DNA of 64,000 bases from Phascolarctos cinereus (Eukaryota > Chordata > Mammalia > Diprotodontia > Phascolarctidae): positions 1,952,001 through 2,016,000 of the forward strand of contig NW_018344259.1 of NCBI RefSeq assembly GCF_002099425.1, read 5' to 3'. This document shows, piece by piece, positions 38,732-52,329 of the stretch (its first letter is position 1; each line of letters begins with the position of its first letter). The translations under genes were made by a program, and so were the position numbers. The notes under the pieces were generated by a model, which ran no database searches, was not told the DNA's origin, and was given only the letters and a program-made list of their open reading frames with translations.

Positions 38732-41609
38732 CATTGAAAAAAAGCAAGGATTTAACCCAGATGAAATCTTGAGATACCATTTCATTGATATTTTCTAAGT
38801 ATTTGTTTGCCAAATACATAGACAAAATAATTCATACAAAAATAACTAAAAGGAAATTTCTTCAAAAGTAAAGACTGGTTAAGTATTTGATATCCTTACC
38901 TGTGACTTGTGCATGGTATAGCTGATGAAATCATGAAACTCTAATGGAGTAGGGTTCCTTCATCATTCTATGGATGTCTATAAAAAAAAAGGAGTCCACT
39001 GGGTTCCTGGTTAGCAGACTGTTCTGTTATGTCACATATCTATATCATAATGCTTTCATGTCTAATTTATAAATATAAATTTCCACCAAAATATTTGCTT
39101 ACCATATTGAAAAAAGGGAATCTTGAGAAGTAATTGAAAGGAGGAATTTTAAGCCTTAAAGCTAAAATTGGTTTTTAAGTATGAATTGATCATTGTCTAA
39201 TGTGCATTATATGATTCCATGCTGATACGTGCACAAAGGAACCCTTGCTCCTACCCCTTTCATGCTCCCTACCCTCCTTTATGATCTAAGCATTTTTCTG
39301 TTAGCTTGCAAAACAAAAGAGATGGAACTAAAACTTCAGACTCTTATATCAGAGGTGCCTCTCATGCTATACCAAAAAGAGAGAAAGAGAAAGCTACTTT
39401 GGAAAATATGGAAGTCTAAACTACATTTAGGAAAAATAAATAAATAAGCTAAATAAAACATTTCTACTTAGCTTTTAAGAAAAGGAGGGTTTTTAAGCTC
39501 TTCTACATTCAAGCATGCACAAACATCTTAATGTTTTAAAATAAATTATTTTTAAATTTTGCTCAACATTGACCCCTTTAATTTTAGGTGGTATATGTGA
39601 TATCTCTATGTGATCTCTATATATACCCGGCAAAATCTCAATTAACTAGAATTTCAAAACTGGAACTAAGATTTTTGCTGCAATTGTCTTTTAGAAGAAT
39701 CATCCCCCCAAAGCAACTCCGATATTAGGGATTTAATTTTAAAAATAAAATTAGAGCAATATTCCTTGTCTGTGTGCAAAACTGCCTCAGCCCAATCCAA
39801 TACACTAACAAGGGCTTTATCCCTTAGCCTCTCTGGGCTCCTGTGAGCTTGATGAGGGAGCCAGATTCCCGTAGCTAGTAAGGTACAGAAAAGAAGGCAA
39901 AGAAACCTTTCTAGGTAGAGTTTGGAAGGTGATTTGGGGAGTGAAGGGGAAGATGTTTGCTATCTGATTCATACCATGGCTAAGACATGGAAAGCTCATT
40001 TCCCTGGACTGAGCTGGTTGACTTACCACCACTCATGGTGGGCACAGGCTTCCTCTGATTTCCTCACCCCCAACCCTTCAGGGGCTTGAGAATCCTACAC
40101 AAGGAATCGTGAAGCCCTGCCTTGGGCCATCTTTTACAAAGTGAGAAGCTGGTTTCCATTTGTTCTTTTGGACTAAAGCAGAGGGCAGAGTAGCCCTAGC
40201 CAAAATTTTAAAATAATTTCACTTCTTGTGCCTAACTAAGCCACTAGAGCTAACTTCAGACACATTCCTCTACTCTTTTATTATTTACCACTTGCCACTT
40301 CCTTTGTTCTGGTGACTTGAGATTTCTGCTCTAGTTGAAACCCTCTTCTTGGTGACCACAAGTGAGTGATCAGAAGATTGGTCTTATGGGAACTGGAGTA
40401 GGATCAGAGGTGCTAGGCCTCTATGGACCCCCAAGCCTCCCATAAACTCTAGTTATGTATGCTTAAGTGTCATAATTTGTTGTTTATGTCTTCATTTAGC
40501 CCCAGTTTAAAAAAAATTAGGAGGATAATTACTTTTGTTAGAGGGTGTTCTTACATCAGTACCACCTCTGCTCAGATTTTCATACTTTCTCCAGCAATAC
40601 CTTTTGATTTGATTTAATGTATGTTTGTTCCAATGAAATATTCATAAAGGAATGAATCTTTTGGCAACAAAAGTCCATAGTAACCTTTTTGTTTTCAATT
40701 TAAATGCACTTGTGCTTGCTTTGCCTCACGTTTGAGAACACAAAGCACTACACAGAAAGGATTAATTGTGCGTTGAATAAAAATTGGGAAGTCTGAAGTG
40801 GTCACAATTGAAATCCCATTTTGCATGTAAGCCTTTCAAAGAAAGAAATAATGAACTAGACAAGGATATATTGTTTTGTAGTGTGCTCTCTTAATTCTGT
40901 AAAGTAGTACTTCTTAAGTTAATGGTACCTTGAAAGAGTACTCTGAAAGTTAACTCACTACTTCCCTAACCATAGTCACATAATTTCTTATATGATCTAT
41001 CCTATTGTCTGTTATTTTAATCAGGTATCTTTTCAGAATTCACTTGGTTTAAGAAATCCTTCACTTATCAATGTGTATGTATAGGTTATTTACTAAACCA
41101 TTGCCAAAGATGCACTAACCATTTTGGTGCCTAAGTGGAACTACTTTAGGCTGTTTTAATTAGGTGTTGCTTCAGGAAAACAACTTTAATGTAAACTGTG
41201 ACTTAGACAATTCTATTTGATATTAATTCTACACATGATTTCAAAACATACTAGGAACAATTATTTCGAAGTCAGTGTTTTAAACCTTCATGTTATATAG
41301 ATGTGAATTCACTACAGGATGTAGCTATCTAATTATGCACTGAGAAAAATCTCTCAACCTAATAAATGCTCCTGTCTCCTCTCCCTGAATAACTTGCCTA
41401 TGCACCTTGAAAATGCATGGAGAATAAAGGTATAATGTTAGACAATGGTTATGCAAATGGAAGGAAAATGAATTATATAAATTAGATAAGGAAAAACCAG
41501 CCCTGCAATTTTCTCAAATGCAAAGAGATTGTGTATTGATTGAAGGATGACCCAAGCAGCAGCTCTCATAGAATTTAGTCATTCCCTACTCCTTATTCTA
41601 CTAGTGCTA

Positions 41610-41647
41610 TATAGTGTGTGTGTGTGTGTGTGTGTCTGTGTGTGTGG
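41610..41647 (+). repeat. (TG)n microsatellite in 3' UTR region
   Basis: tg repeats with one tc break. Confidence 0.9.
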
Positions 41648-42389
41648 TGGGAGTAGGGGTGGAGGGCAATTATAGGTATGGTGGTGGTATGTGTGAAAGA
41701 GTCTAGGATTTCATTTTATTGTTTTGCTATGACTTCCTACTATTTTTTCTCCTCTTTGTATAATATTTTTAATTGTGCTTTCCCCCTATTTCTGGTAATC
41801 AACTCTTCTATCAACCTTCTTATAGGATGGTACTAGCTGCCTTTGAATTATATGAAGTTGTCTTAAAGAAACACTCTAAATTTGAAAAAAAGGTCGATTA
41901 TTATTATTTTTTGTAATAGTCAAAAAGAACATTACATTGGTTTTCTCCTTGTCACTATCATTTTTGTTCTTGCTTTATTATTTTTCCCCCAATTAAAATT
42001 TTTTTTATGTAAAGGGGTATATAAAATGTAATAGTTCAAAGGATTTGAGGCAAAAGGCAGCTGTGTTTTTTTTTGTTTGTCATATATTCCATCTTTAGGG
42101 AAAAGGAATTCCACTATAGTCACTTCTAATGCATCAAAGCTCAATTCAATATCAATTTCAAGTATAAACACTTTTCTCATTCAATAGAAAACAAGAACTT
42201 TATTTCCATTCATATGCTGAACATGCTCTATTTACCTATATTTATGTGCTCAACTGAATTTTTAAAAATCTCCTTTCAAAGCCTCATTGGGAAAAAAAAT
42301 AAATAAATGAAAACAAGCCATAATGTTGACATTGTTCCCCCTATCCAAACACATTTTTTAAAAAATACTGTTTTTCTAAGTTATAAATG

Positions 42390-42432
42390 TTGTGTGTGTG
42401 TGTGTGCATGTGTGTATATATCTGCGTGTGTG
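42390..42432 (+). repeat. (TG)n microsatellite in 3' UTR region
   Basis: tg repeats interrupted by ca and tatata. Confidence 0.85.
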
Positions 42433-44723
42433 CGTTTATTATGTAAAACATGGTAAATTATCTATTTGGTAAGAATTACGCTTTAGAGTAAATTAACAAA
42501 ATCTAGAGGAAGTTAGTGCTATTTCTATTCATTAAAATACATGAGTTTGATACTCTGTTAAATAAAATATGACATGCAAGTGGATAAAGACATAAAATAT
42601 ATTTTGTTTGTGATCCTTAATGTTTGATTGCACTATTAATGTTTACCACTGTTTATTCATATCTGTATCTGTGCCTCTAAGTATTAAGCTTATGAATAGC
42701 GATTTTTTTTTTACAGTTCTGGTAACTGGTAATTAGTGCTCTAGAAGGTTTTGATAAGTGTAATGGTTGTGGTTTTATGAAAGAGATTATATTAAGATAA
42801 TAAATTGGAGTAATATATTTATCCTATAACTAGGAAAATACATGATAATTCTAAATTGTTAAATGATAAATTGGTTATTTGTCCTATCTCAGAAATAAGT
42901 TAGAAGTCTCACTTTCACATTCTATAGCATATTTATACAACAGGCTTTTCCTTTTACTGATTTTGGTTTTTTTTTTCCTAATGAATGTTTTGCTGTGATT
43001 TTTATATCAGAATATTATCATGTTGCTCATTCAAACTGCAAAGATTTATTCTCGTTTGCAGGAATTTTATGTGGGTAAAATATTTGAGTAACAAACTAGC
43101 CTTATATATGTGGTTAACTTTGGGGCAAGAATTTTAAATTTTAATATTCTGTTTTTGAAGAGAAAAAAAGGAAATGTTGACATCAATAGCAGTGATGATA
43201 GACAGCATTAACAAGGTAATAATCAGTAGAAGGCTTCACCAGTTGTATAAATCAATGTATTTATCTCTATAAAATATATTAAGGAACTTGATCTTTTATA
43301 CAAATCACATTTTCTAGTTCTTTTATACTGCTGTTGCATACTTGTTAATAATGCTGTTAATAATTTGCTTACATACTTGAAGCACTCATTTCTGTCAAAC
43401 AGAAGCCCGTCTTGTTCCTTTCTGAAACTCCTTGTTAGTAGAAAGATGACTCTCTTTCTAACAGATAAATGGATGGCTGAAATTAAATACTGCATGCTAA
43501 AGTCATTTGGGATGTTATTGCAGAATTATTGCATTTTTTGAAGTGTGGAGAAATAAGAAAATGGAAATGAATTTCAAAAATTTAAGAATGTTGATGTTTT
43601 ATCCACATGTTCCAGTATGCTAGTTTTTTCTTTACCACCCAAGCAAATTTCTCTTCAAACCCAACCTTTTGCCCAATATTAATTGTCCATCTCTGTGGCT
43701 TGGGAGAAATCAATAATTGCACACCTAACATATATACAAATAAGCATAGAAAGTGTTGCAGTCTGCAGGGAAGCATTAAGACCCATTCTAGGGTTTCGTT
43801 TACACAGTTATTTAAGTATGCATTTGCAATTTCACTATCTGTATATGGATGTAGTTTATTTGTATTTTTAGAAATCTAGGGAACCCATTTTATTTTGTCA
43901 TCAATTGCCAACACTCAATTATACAACTGGGTGCATACTTGTCTTTTTAATTATGTTGATATGTATTTAAAATATATTTTATATGAAAAAAACTTATAAG
44001 TTTTGAAAAACAAAATTTTAAGCAATTTCAAAAATTATAGCATACAAACAAAAAAAATCCATTCCAAGTTAGTATGAAACAGTGTTGTGTGCCTAAATTT
44101 AGTTCATTATTCTTAGAAACCCTAAAGTCAATTTAGAAATCAGTTTGCTTTTATAAGGCAACTAACAAATTTTATATATTTCCAAGCTGTCATAGAATAT
44201 TAAGGATAATTTTTAATAAATTATTATAAATGCTTTAAAAATAAAAAGGAGAATACGTCACATCATGTATTGACACATGAACTGATAGACAGTGACAACT
44301 CAGTTACCGGCTGGTATGGTTGGGCATATGGAAACCAAGATCCAGTAAAGTATTGGTTCCTTGAGGGTGCAGCCCACTACCAGCCTGGTTCTTGTGTAGT
44401 TACCTTTCTTGCCTGGCTTTTTTATTTTTTTGTACTGCTACCCTTTCCATTTTTTCCCCTATTATTTCCTACTAAATCCTATTAAATTATAAATTAAATT
44501 AAATCCTATTAAATATTCCTATTATTTTCTATCCTTTTTCCTTAAGAGAAGATAGAATTCTGTCTTTATATGTGGAATACATCATAAACATGATTTTTGT
44601 TGCCTGAATGAAAATCTATTTGTAATAGAGGAAGAAATGTAGAAATCAGGATTTTTTTTTTTGGTTGACCTAGGAGGGAAAGTCACATAAATCAAAATAA
44701 CCTCATTAAAATAATCAAATTAG

Positions 44724-44878
44724 GGGCAGCTAGGTGGTGCAGTGGATAGAGTACTGGCCCTGAAGTCAGGAGGACCTGAGTTCAAATTCGACCTCAGACC
44801 AAACACTTAAAACCCTTACTAGCTGTGTGACCCTGATAAGTCACTTAACCCCAATTGCCTAAAAAAAAAAAATTAAGA
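44724..44878 (+). mobile_element. tRNA-headed marsupial SINE with intact target duplication
   Basis: Runs from gggcagctaggtggtgcagt through gacctgagttcaaattcg and ctagctgtgtgaccctgata to ccaattgcct and an A tail. The 16-base AAAATAATCAAATTAG is perfect on both sides (44708-44723 and 44879-44894), so the insertion is fairly young. It lies in the putative 3' UTR. Confidence 0.92.
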
Positions 44879-45824
44879 AAAATAATCAAATTAGTTGCTA
44901 GCATGAAGCTATAGTGGTAAAAGAAGCACTTTTTTTTCTTGCATAATGAATTGTTACCTACCACCACATGCTACCTGAGCATTGCTTTAAAAGTGTCTTT
45001 ACTCAAGGATTTGATCAAATACGTTTGTGCTTTTTGATGTAAGATAATGTGTCTTATGGAGCCATAGCTAGCGTCAAAGAAAATACCCTGTATGGCAGAT
45101 GTTAAAATATAAGAAAAACTGGATTAGAAATAGTTGATCAGGTGTTTTCATTTTTTCCTCACTAACTAAATTAGACTGACAGCAAGACTGATCAGTAGAC
45201 TATACAACAAGAATATAAAATGGATGAAAAATAATGATTCAGTGGCCTAGTATGCAAATGAGAAGAAATTGAGGTTCTTCCTTAAGAAAAAAAAAGTTAA
45301 ATTTTTGAGTGGTTTCTCAATGTACAGAATAGTGAGAATGAAAATTTTCAAAATTGTACATTTCCAAGACTCCTTCTAGCAAATGAGACAAAAATTCTAT
45401 TGCTATTAGCTTATGAAAGATGATAGAATGATAATAAAATTATCTGGTCTCCAGAAGATGATAGTAATTGAATTTTATATAAAAAAGAATTTTCCCTCCA
45501 GCCAAGAAACTTAGTAACCACTAATTGGAAAAAAAAACCTATAATATGTACTAGTGCCATTAATGGAGATTTGGGGATTTTTGAGATACTGTTTTTTTAA
45601 GTGCCAAATCAAAGTTCTTGCAGTGTCTGTGCCATTGAGGCTGTCATTGGGGCAGGGAGGGTTACTGAATGGATGACTATTTCAAGTTACATGAAATCTG
45701 TTACCATTTAGATGCATACAGTAAAACAAGAATGCAAACATAAAATCCAGACAATACTTCTTTTGTATCTTTTCAATGATAAAATTTAGGAAGAACCTCA
45801 AAGTTCATATAATAGTATTAATAT

Positions 45825-45877
45825 ATAGGGTCTTCCAAAAGTCTTATTGAAGCTTTAAGCTATTGGAACGCCCTGTA

Positions 45878-45880
<3 letters not shown>
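45825..45880 (+). mobile_element. Mariner-type MITE remnant
   Basis: Reads tatagggtcttccaaaagtc through aagctttaagc to ggaacgccctgta. It shares the (g/t)tcccaaaagtctta arm and aagctttaa centre with 14961-15038; the right arm is shortened. Confidence 0.6.

Positions 45881-45883
<3 letters not shown>

Positions 45884-45922
<39 letters not shown>
45884..45922 (+). repeat. (TG)n microsatellite
   Basis: About 38 bases of uninterrupted tg directly after the mariner remnant. Confidence 0.95.
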
Positions 45923-45924
<2 letters not shown>

Positions 45925-46042
45925 ATGTTTATCTTAGCCATAAGCTAAACTGAAACTTATGTTTGTAGCAGGGAAGAAAACTTAATATATTCATGAACTA
46001 TAGAATATCAAAGCTGAATAAAACCTTAAAGAGCTTCTAGTT

Positions 46043-46250
46043 TAAGGATTCTTAACTTGGCAGTCTGGTAAAATTTTATATATGGACCTCTTCTCAAAAT
46101 TGTATTTTTAAATGCATAAAATAAAATCCATAGGGTTACAAAGGAAAGCAAAAGTTATCAAAAATAAAGTTGTAATATTTTTCCCCATCTAAGTTCATGG
46201 ACCTTCTGAAATCTATCCATAGGTCTATGGACCCCAAGTTTAGAATTCCT
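46043..46250 (+). mobile_element. Non-autonomous hAT element
   Basis: Left end aaggattcttaacttggc pairs with right end ccccaagtttagaattcct. Internal ataaaatccatagggttaca and aagttcatggaccttctgaa match the family at 25889 and 59687. Flanking octamers TCTAGTTT and TCTAATCT agree at six of eight bases, a decayed target duplication. Confidence 0.65.
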
Positions 46251-48737
46251 ACTCTAATCTAATCCCTTTATTTTAAAGACGAGGGAACTGAGATCCAGGA
46301 AGATTATATGCTTTGCCTGGCCCATGGTACGCCCTTAAAGTGTGTCTTGATTGATTTCCCGAGATCACATCATGATTAGTAAAAAGAGCTGAACCCAGAA
46401 GTGTGGTCTTTTGATTCTAGGCTAAGTTCAGCACTTCTTCCACTCTACCATCCTACCTCAGGTGATGATGAACATTTTTTGGTAAAGGATAATAACTGGT
46501 TACCAAAATGACAACTATTTTTATCAGAAAATGCTACCAAGACTGAATTCCTACTTCAACATAGAAGCCTAGGAAGCTCACATAGATTTGTGAATTAAAG
46601 CACATCATAATTCACTGATAGGCATCAATTATTCTTTTCCTATTTTGGACATTGACATTTGTCATATGTAATATGAACACACAGACATTTTGCATATTTA
46701 TCGAGTATTCAGAATGAACTACATTTTCAGTGCTTTTGTATACTGAAGAAGAACCAAATGAAACAGTCAAGTAAAACTTGTTTTTAAGTAAAATGACCTA
46801 AGCATTCCAATTTGTGATGTTTTCCAAATGCTTCTAGTTTATTATCACTTTTAATTATTATTGACATTATAGTCTGGAGGCTTGTGAAATTACAGCATTA
46901 CTTAAAGACTGAATATGTTTCCAGTTAAACTGTTTTCCTTTCAATATTTCTTTTCTGTCATATGAGTTTATATTAAATTAACTTATTCAATTTGTGAACT
47001 TGAACACCAGGTCTTATGTAATATGGCAAATACAAGAACACTTAATATTTTAAAAAGTAGGTCTTGGAAAGAAACGAGGTATATTTTATTTAAATGAACA
47101 TTGAATTCATAGTGGAAAACATCCCACCCTCACCCCTGGCAGTAACCAAAGTGCGCATTATAAGAGATTCATTCCATCTTTCTGCTCAGATATTTTCATA
47201 GTTTAGTGATGGCATCAAAGAACATTTTTAGCCATCTTTGGTTAGAAAGGCATAGTTTAATCAATTATTCCTCATAACTATAGGCTAGTCTGTACTGACT
47301 GATCCAACTGATAGTTTTTACATTTAAAATAGGAGTTAAACTCAAGGTTCATCTTAGGAGATTGAATTGTCTGCTTTACTTTATAGGAATCAAAACATAT
47401 AACCATGAAGTGTTAATGTACACCTATAGAAAGAACACTTAAAATCATATTTTCCTGAGTTATTTCAGACTTTTTGAAGACATACATACAAATTTATAGA
47501 TATATAAATTGCATATATCTATATGTTTGCATTTCTAATCTTACTATGGAATGGAAAGTGATAGCATGTAACATTCAGATAAGGACACATAGTAATCCTA
47601 ATATAAGCTTATAGTAAATACATTATTTTCAGATTCACATGCATTGACCTATCTGAAATAAAAAATCGGTTGTGAGTTATAAGAGAAGAATCTTTGAGCA
47701 CTGTTAGTTTGTTGGGTGTTAGATAATGGTTTGTATTTTTGATGTTGTTTTTCTAAGAAAAAGTCACGTATATCTACGTGACTACTAAATGCTAAAGGGG
47801 AAAAAATCCTGTTGCAACTAAAAACATTATTTAAACAGACCTAATTTGGAGTCACAGTTTGCATCTTTATTAAATATCATCCATTTGTAAGCTTCACATA
47901 ACTTTAGGGAATCTGTTTTTATCATGCAAACAATCTACCAAAGAAAAGGTGAGGCACACCAATTAGACATGACATCTTTACACAACACACATTTGTTTTC
48001 TCTTTCAGCAAAGATGATCACAGACTGAGTGGATTTCCTGTTCATAATCATCCTGACAGTATGAAACTAAAATGCAGTTCCTTCCGACCTTTACGCTGCA
48101 AAAACTAGGCTTTTGGTGGTATTTCTCTCCTTTTCAGTCTTTGTGATTTGTTTCTTTTTAAGGATTCACTTAATCTATTGTCAAACTCCTATCAGTTTAT
48201 GCCTAAAATAGGCAAAATGGCTTCTCCCTGTTACACAGTGGGCTCTGTTTGCTACAGAAAAGAGTGGAACTGTATGTTTGGCAAATATGCCAATGAAATA
48301 TATCTATTAGAACAGGAGTCATTACTTTGGCTTGATTTGCTTTTAATAATTGTAAGGACATGTTGAGTTTTGTTTGTTTACATACTGTTTACAATGGCAC
48401 AGTTTTATTTTTAATATATATATGTATACAGCAATTGAGGTATTTATTGCATACTATTTTAAAGATGTTTTATGTGTTTTCACCTTTGGAATATATTGTT
48501 ACATTTCCTTGTACAGAGATTTTGGTGGCTTTGTTAATGTAGTTAGTAATTTTTATGACTACTAAGTGACCAGTTTTCGGTGCCTTTTATTGTGGGATGC
48601 ATGATTACATATTTATTGTATGGAAGTCACTGAGATGTGTATTTTTGTACCCTGCTGGAAGCAACGGTTGATTTTGTTGTACATAATGATGGGAGATGTT
48701 TCTCCTAAAGGATCCTCACTTGAGATCTTCCTTCTCA

Positions 48738-48743
48738 AATAAA
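48738..48743 (+). terminator. Distal poly(A) signal AATAAA
   Basis: The hexamer is followed about 20-40 bases later by GU-rich sequence (gtggatgtgtc, tatgttctttc), the standard cleavage arrangement. Repeat density rises sharply just beyond it, consistent with the end of a transcribed, constrained unit. Confidence 0.5.
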
Positions 48744-49914
48744 CAGAATGCATTCAGTGGATGTGTCAAGCCTATGTTCTTTCATGCTTCTGGGGACATG
48801 GGAGGTTCTACATTACAAGTGATAGACTGGGAATTTTTCTGCTGCTTTTCTTTACAAGAACCATGACCACTCCAAAAATGCACAAATATTAAAAAGCTTG
48901 TAATCTATAAGACATTTATATCTAAGTTTTGAAATCTTGATCTCACAACCCATATTTTAGCTGAATGTGGGGTTGGAAATCTGAAAATTCCAATTCATCT
49001 TTGTTAATTTATTGTGTGCAATCTTGGATCAATAAATTTCTTTTTAGGTGCCAATTTTTCCAGAAATGGAGATGAATAGTATGTATTTTTCTTTTACTTT
49101 GGAGAACATTTTGGGTGCCAGGACCTCAAAAAACTGGGGATTTTACCCAGCCCAACTCCCTGTATTCCATTTCCATTTCAATCAAATAAACATTTAAGTC
49201 TCTTACTTGATCTGAAGGCAGCAGAAATCTATTGATGATACAAGAATATCAATCAGTCATTAAGCATTAAAAGAGCAACCAACTTAAGAATCAAGAGGTT
49301 TATCATCAGAAGACTGGCCATGAGGTGAGGAAATTTTTTTCAGCCATTGGCATGACAGGTTCACTATCTTCTCCACCTAAATACTCAGAACCACTCTCTA
49401 CTGGTTCACTTCCTACTCATTCTTTCTCAATTTCCTTTGGTGATCATTATCTATGTCCTGTCCTCCTTGCTTGAATGTATCTCAGGAATCACTAATGGGC
49501 CCACTTTTCTCTATATACCTTCTTGATGATCTCATTAGGTCCCATAATTTCAATATGCAGATGATTCCCACATCTAGACATATATCATTCATCTCTTGAG
49601 CTCCAATTCATCAATACTTTATTTGGTAAGCTATGCAGATTCATTTGAGCAGAGGAATTATGTAAATATAACTCTATATTTAGAAGTGTAAGTAAGGATA
49701 AGTGAGGAGAGATTGCATTCAGGGATATAAGTTTTGTGCGTATTGCCTTGATCCAGATGGAAGGTAATGAGAAATTCAACTAGACTGGTTGCAGAGGGAA
49801 TCCAAAGGAAGGAGTAATTTGAGAGGCTGCAAAAATAGAATTGACAAGACTTGACCAAGACTTGATGTGGAAGATGAGTTTTTAATATGGGTGACTGGGT
49901 GAATGATGGTTAAA

Positions 49915-50990
49915 TCAAGTCAAGAAGCATTTATTAAACATCTACTATGTGCCAGGCACTGTGCCAAGCCCTGGGGGTGGAAAGGAAAAAATAGTCTCTG
50001 ATAATCTAATGGAGGCGGCTACATGGAACCAATTATGTGTAAAAAATACATGTACAGGATAACTTACAGGTAATCTCAGAGGGAAGGCACTTGTATTTAG
50101 GGGGACCAGGAAAGGATTTTTATAAAAAGTTTGACTTTTACTGAGCCTTGAAGGAAGTCAGGGAAGCCAGGAGGCAGAATTTGGGAGGGAGAGAATTCCA
50201 GGCATGGGGGACAACCATTGAAAATGCACAGAATGGGAAGATGGAGTAGCTTGTGTGAAAAATAGCAAAGAGACCTGTATAGCTGGATTGCACAGTATAT
50301 GGAGAAAGTACAAGAAGACTGGAAAATGAGGGAAGAGTCAAGTTATGAAGGGTTTAAAAGCCAAAGGATTTTCTATTTGATCCTAGAGGTAATAGGGAGC
50401 CGCTAGAATTTAATGAATGAGGGAGAAGTGAAAAGGGGACTTTTGGGTTAAACGTCAGCATTAGGAAAATCTCTGACAGATAAATGGAGGATGGAGTGAA
50501 ATGGGGAGAGATTTGGAGCAAGGAGACCAACCAGCAGGCTGCTACAATAGTCTAGGCAGGGGAGGTTGAGGGCCTGCACCAGTGGGGTAGCAGGATCAGA
50601 GGAAAGAAGGGAGCATATATGAGAGGTGCTATAAGGATAGAATTGACAAGATGGTGCCCTCAACAGTAACAGGAAAGTTAGGAATGAGAGAAGATTTGAG
50701 GGTGTGTGTGTGTGTGCGTAGATAATGACTTCCATTTTGTATATATTGAATTTAAGATGTTTATGGGACATTCATTCAAGGTGTTGAGCAGGTATCTGGA
50801 CATGCGAAACTGCAGGTCAGGAGAGAGGCTAGAATAGGACCTATAGATCTGAGAATCATCTGCATAGACGTGATATTTGGGAGCTCATGAGATAACCAAG
50901 TGAAATAGTCTAGAGTTAGAAAAGAAGGTCCATTATAGAGCCAGAGAGGAAGCTGTTACACATATTAAGAGGAGAGTGATGAGTGCCTGG
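49915..50990 (+). mobile_element. Long L2-like LINE fragment
   Basis: Begins aagcatttattaaacatcta and runs through ggcactgtgccaagccctgg, actgagccttgaaggaagtc, gagagaattccaggcatggg, gatcctagaggtaatagggag and ggctgctacaatagtctagg to atctgagaatcatctgcata. More complete than the copies at 32775 and 59236, so useful for aligning them. Exact family uncertain. Confidence 0.6.
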
Positions 50991-51129
50991 ACTTGCATGG
51001 TGGCAATGGGAAGGAAAGGGACAGGCAAATTTCAAAAACATCACTGTAGTTGGAAGAGCAAAGGAGATCTAGGTTGCAGAGAAGACAGCATTCCAAAAAA
51101 TTATGGGAGGCCAAGTTGAAGAAGAAGCC

Positions 51130-51565
51130 TAAGTAAGTGATTTAGGAAAGACTATGCTGGAATAAATAACTAAAATGAAGACTTCAGAGACTCATGGAAG
51201 GCTTATATGAACTGATACAGAATTAAGTAAGCAGAAAAAGAAAAACAGTATGCACAGAAAGTATGAAAATGTCAGCAGAAATTGAAATTAAAACAAAATT
51301 GAATGCTATAATTTTAATGATTAACTTTGGCCCCAGAGAAGACTGAAAAAATGTACCTCTTTGCAGAGGTGAGGGACTTTGGGGAGAGTATATTCCATAT
51401 TCTCTCAGACATGGTTGGTAATGGGTTGGTTTTGCTCATCTGCTTATTCCCCTTTCTCTTTTTTCATCTTTATTACAAAGGATGTCTTGTTAGGGGTTTG
51501 AGGGGGGAGAGATGTAAATGAAGTTGGTCTAAATACAAAAATGTCAATAAAATATTGTTTTTAAT
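51130..51565 (+). mobile_element. LINE 3' tail, family unclear
   Basis: Contains atatgaactgatacagaatt aagtaagcag, later ggccccagagaagactg, ggttggttttgctcatctgc and ends caataaaatattgtttttaa. This looks like the poly(A)-signal end of a marsupial LINE, possibly L1-related. Confidence 0.45.
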
Positions 51566-51889
51566 AGTTATTTTTTTACAATAAAAAAGACAATTGTACG
51601 TGAAACTACAAATCTACTATTTACAACCTGTTATTCCTTCAAATAGGTAACAAAATTATCATGCAATTTTTTTTCTTTTTTTCTTCCTTACCACCCATGG
51701 CTACTATTAGACACAAATAGAGGTGTATGTGTGTACACACACACACATATGTATATATACATGTATATGGAAAATTATTTTACACATACTTCTATTTGTC
51801 AATTCTTCCTCCGGATGCAAATAGCATCTTTCTTCATATGTCCTTTATACTTAATTTGGTATTTATAATAGACAAAATAACTTACTTGC

Positions 51890-52015
51890 TCAAAGTTGTT
51901 CTTAAAACAACATTGCTGTTACTGTATACAATGTTCTCAAAAATTTTGTATACCCAGTGCTTAGCACAATGCCTGGCACATAATAATCACTTAATATGCT
52001 TTTTAAAGTTATGTT
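51890..52015. mobile_element. L1 scrap joined to L2-type tail
   Basis: acattgctgttactgtatac matches antisense marsupial L1; it is followed by gtgcttagcacaatgcctgg and cacataataatcacttaata, an L2-type tail. Confidence 0.4.
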
Positions 52016-52329
52016 TATTTATTCATTCCAATGGGGAGACAACATATGTAGGGAAGCAATAGGGAGAGTATTCTGTTCTGAGGAGTCATAGAGATAGTAA
52101 GTAGAACAATAGGATAGTCTATCCCTTTCCAGATGCAATGGTGGTGCTGATTTGATTCCAGTTCTTCCAGAAAGAGGTGGGAAAAGAGTGATAAGACATG
52201 CCAATGGTACCAAAAATGGCCCTGATGAAGCTGAGTACATATAGTCCCAGGAACTGTAGAGCTTAGTAGCTTAGTTCCTCCTGGGGAGGATGGTCCAGTT
52301 TGGAAGGTCCAATTTACATCATCAGTGCT

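Larger units (their letters stand above)
37573..48760 (+). other. DGKH: Probable long 3' UTR of DGKH
   Basis: This 11 kb after the stop is AT-rich and has no exon-like open frames. Compared with the DNA on either side it is poor in mobile elements: only a SINE (44724-44878), an old hAT element (46043-46250), a mariner scrap (45825-45880) and three TG tracts are evident. Poly(A) signals occur early (38459, 38726) and at 48738. The last 700 bases have the look of a conserved UTR end, with a Pumilio-type TGTACATA at 48678-48685. The immediate 3' UTR is certain; extension to 48.76 kb is inferred. Confidence 0.55.

Noticed and set aside
44270-44485. 71-codon open frame in the putative 3' UTR
   Set aside because: Ends in hydrophobic low-complexity sequence from T/C-rich DNA; no family resemblance and no coding context.
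50448-50771. 107-codon minus-strand frame
   Set aside because: Lies antisense to the long L2-like LINE at 49915-50990; a repeat shadow.
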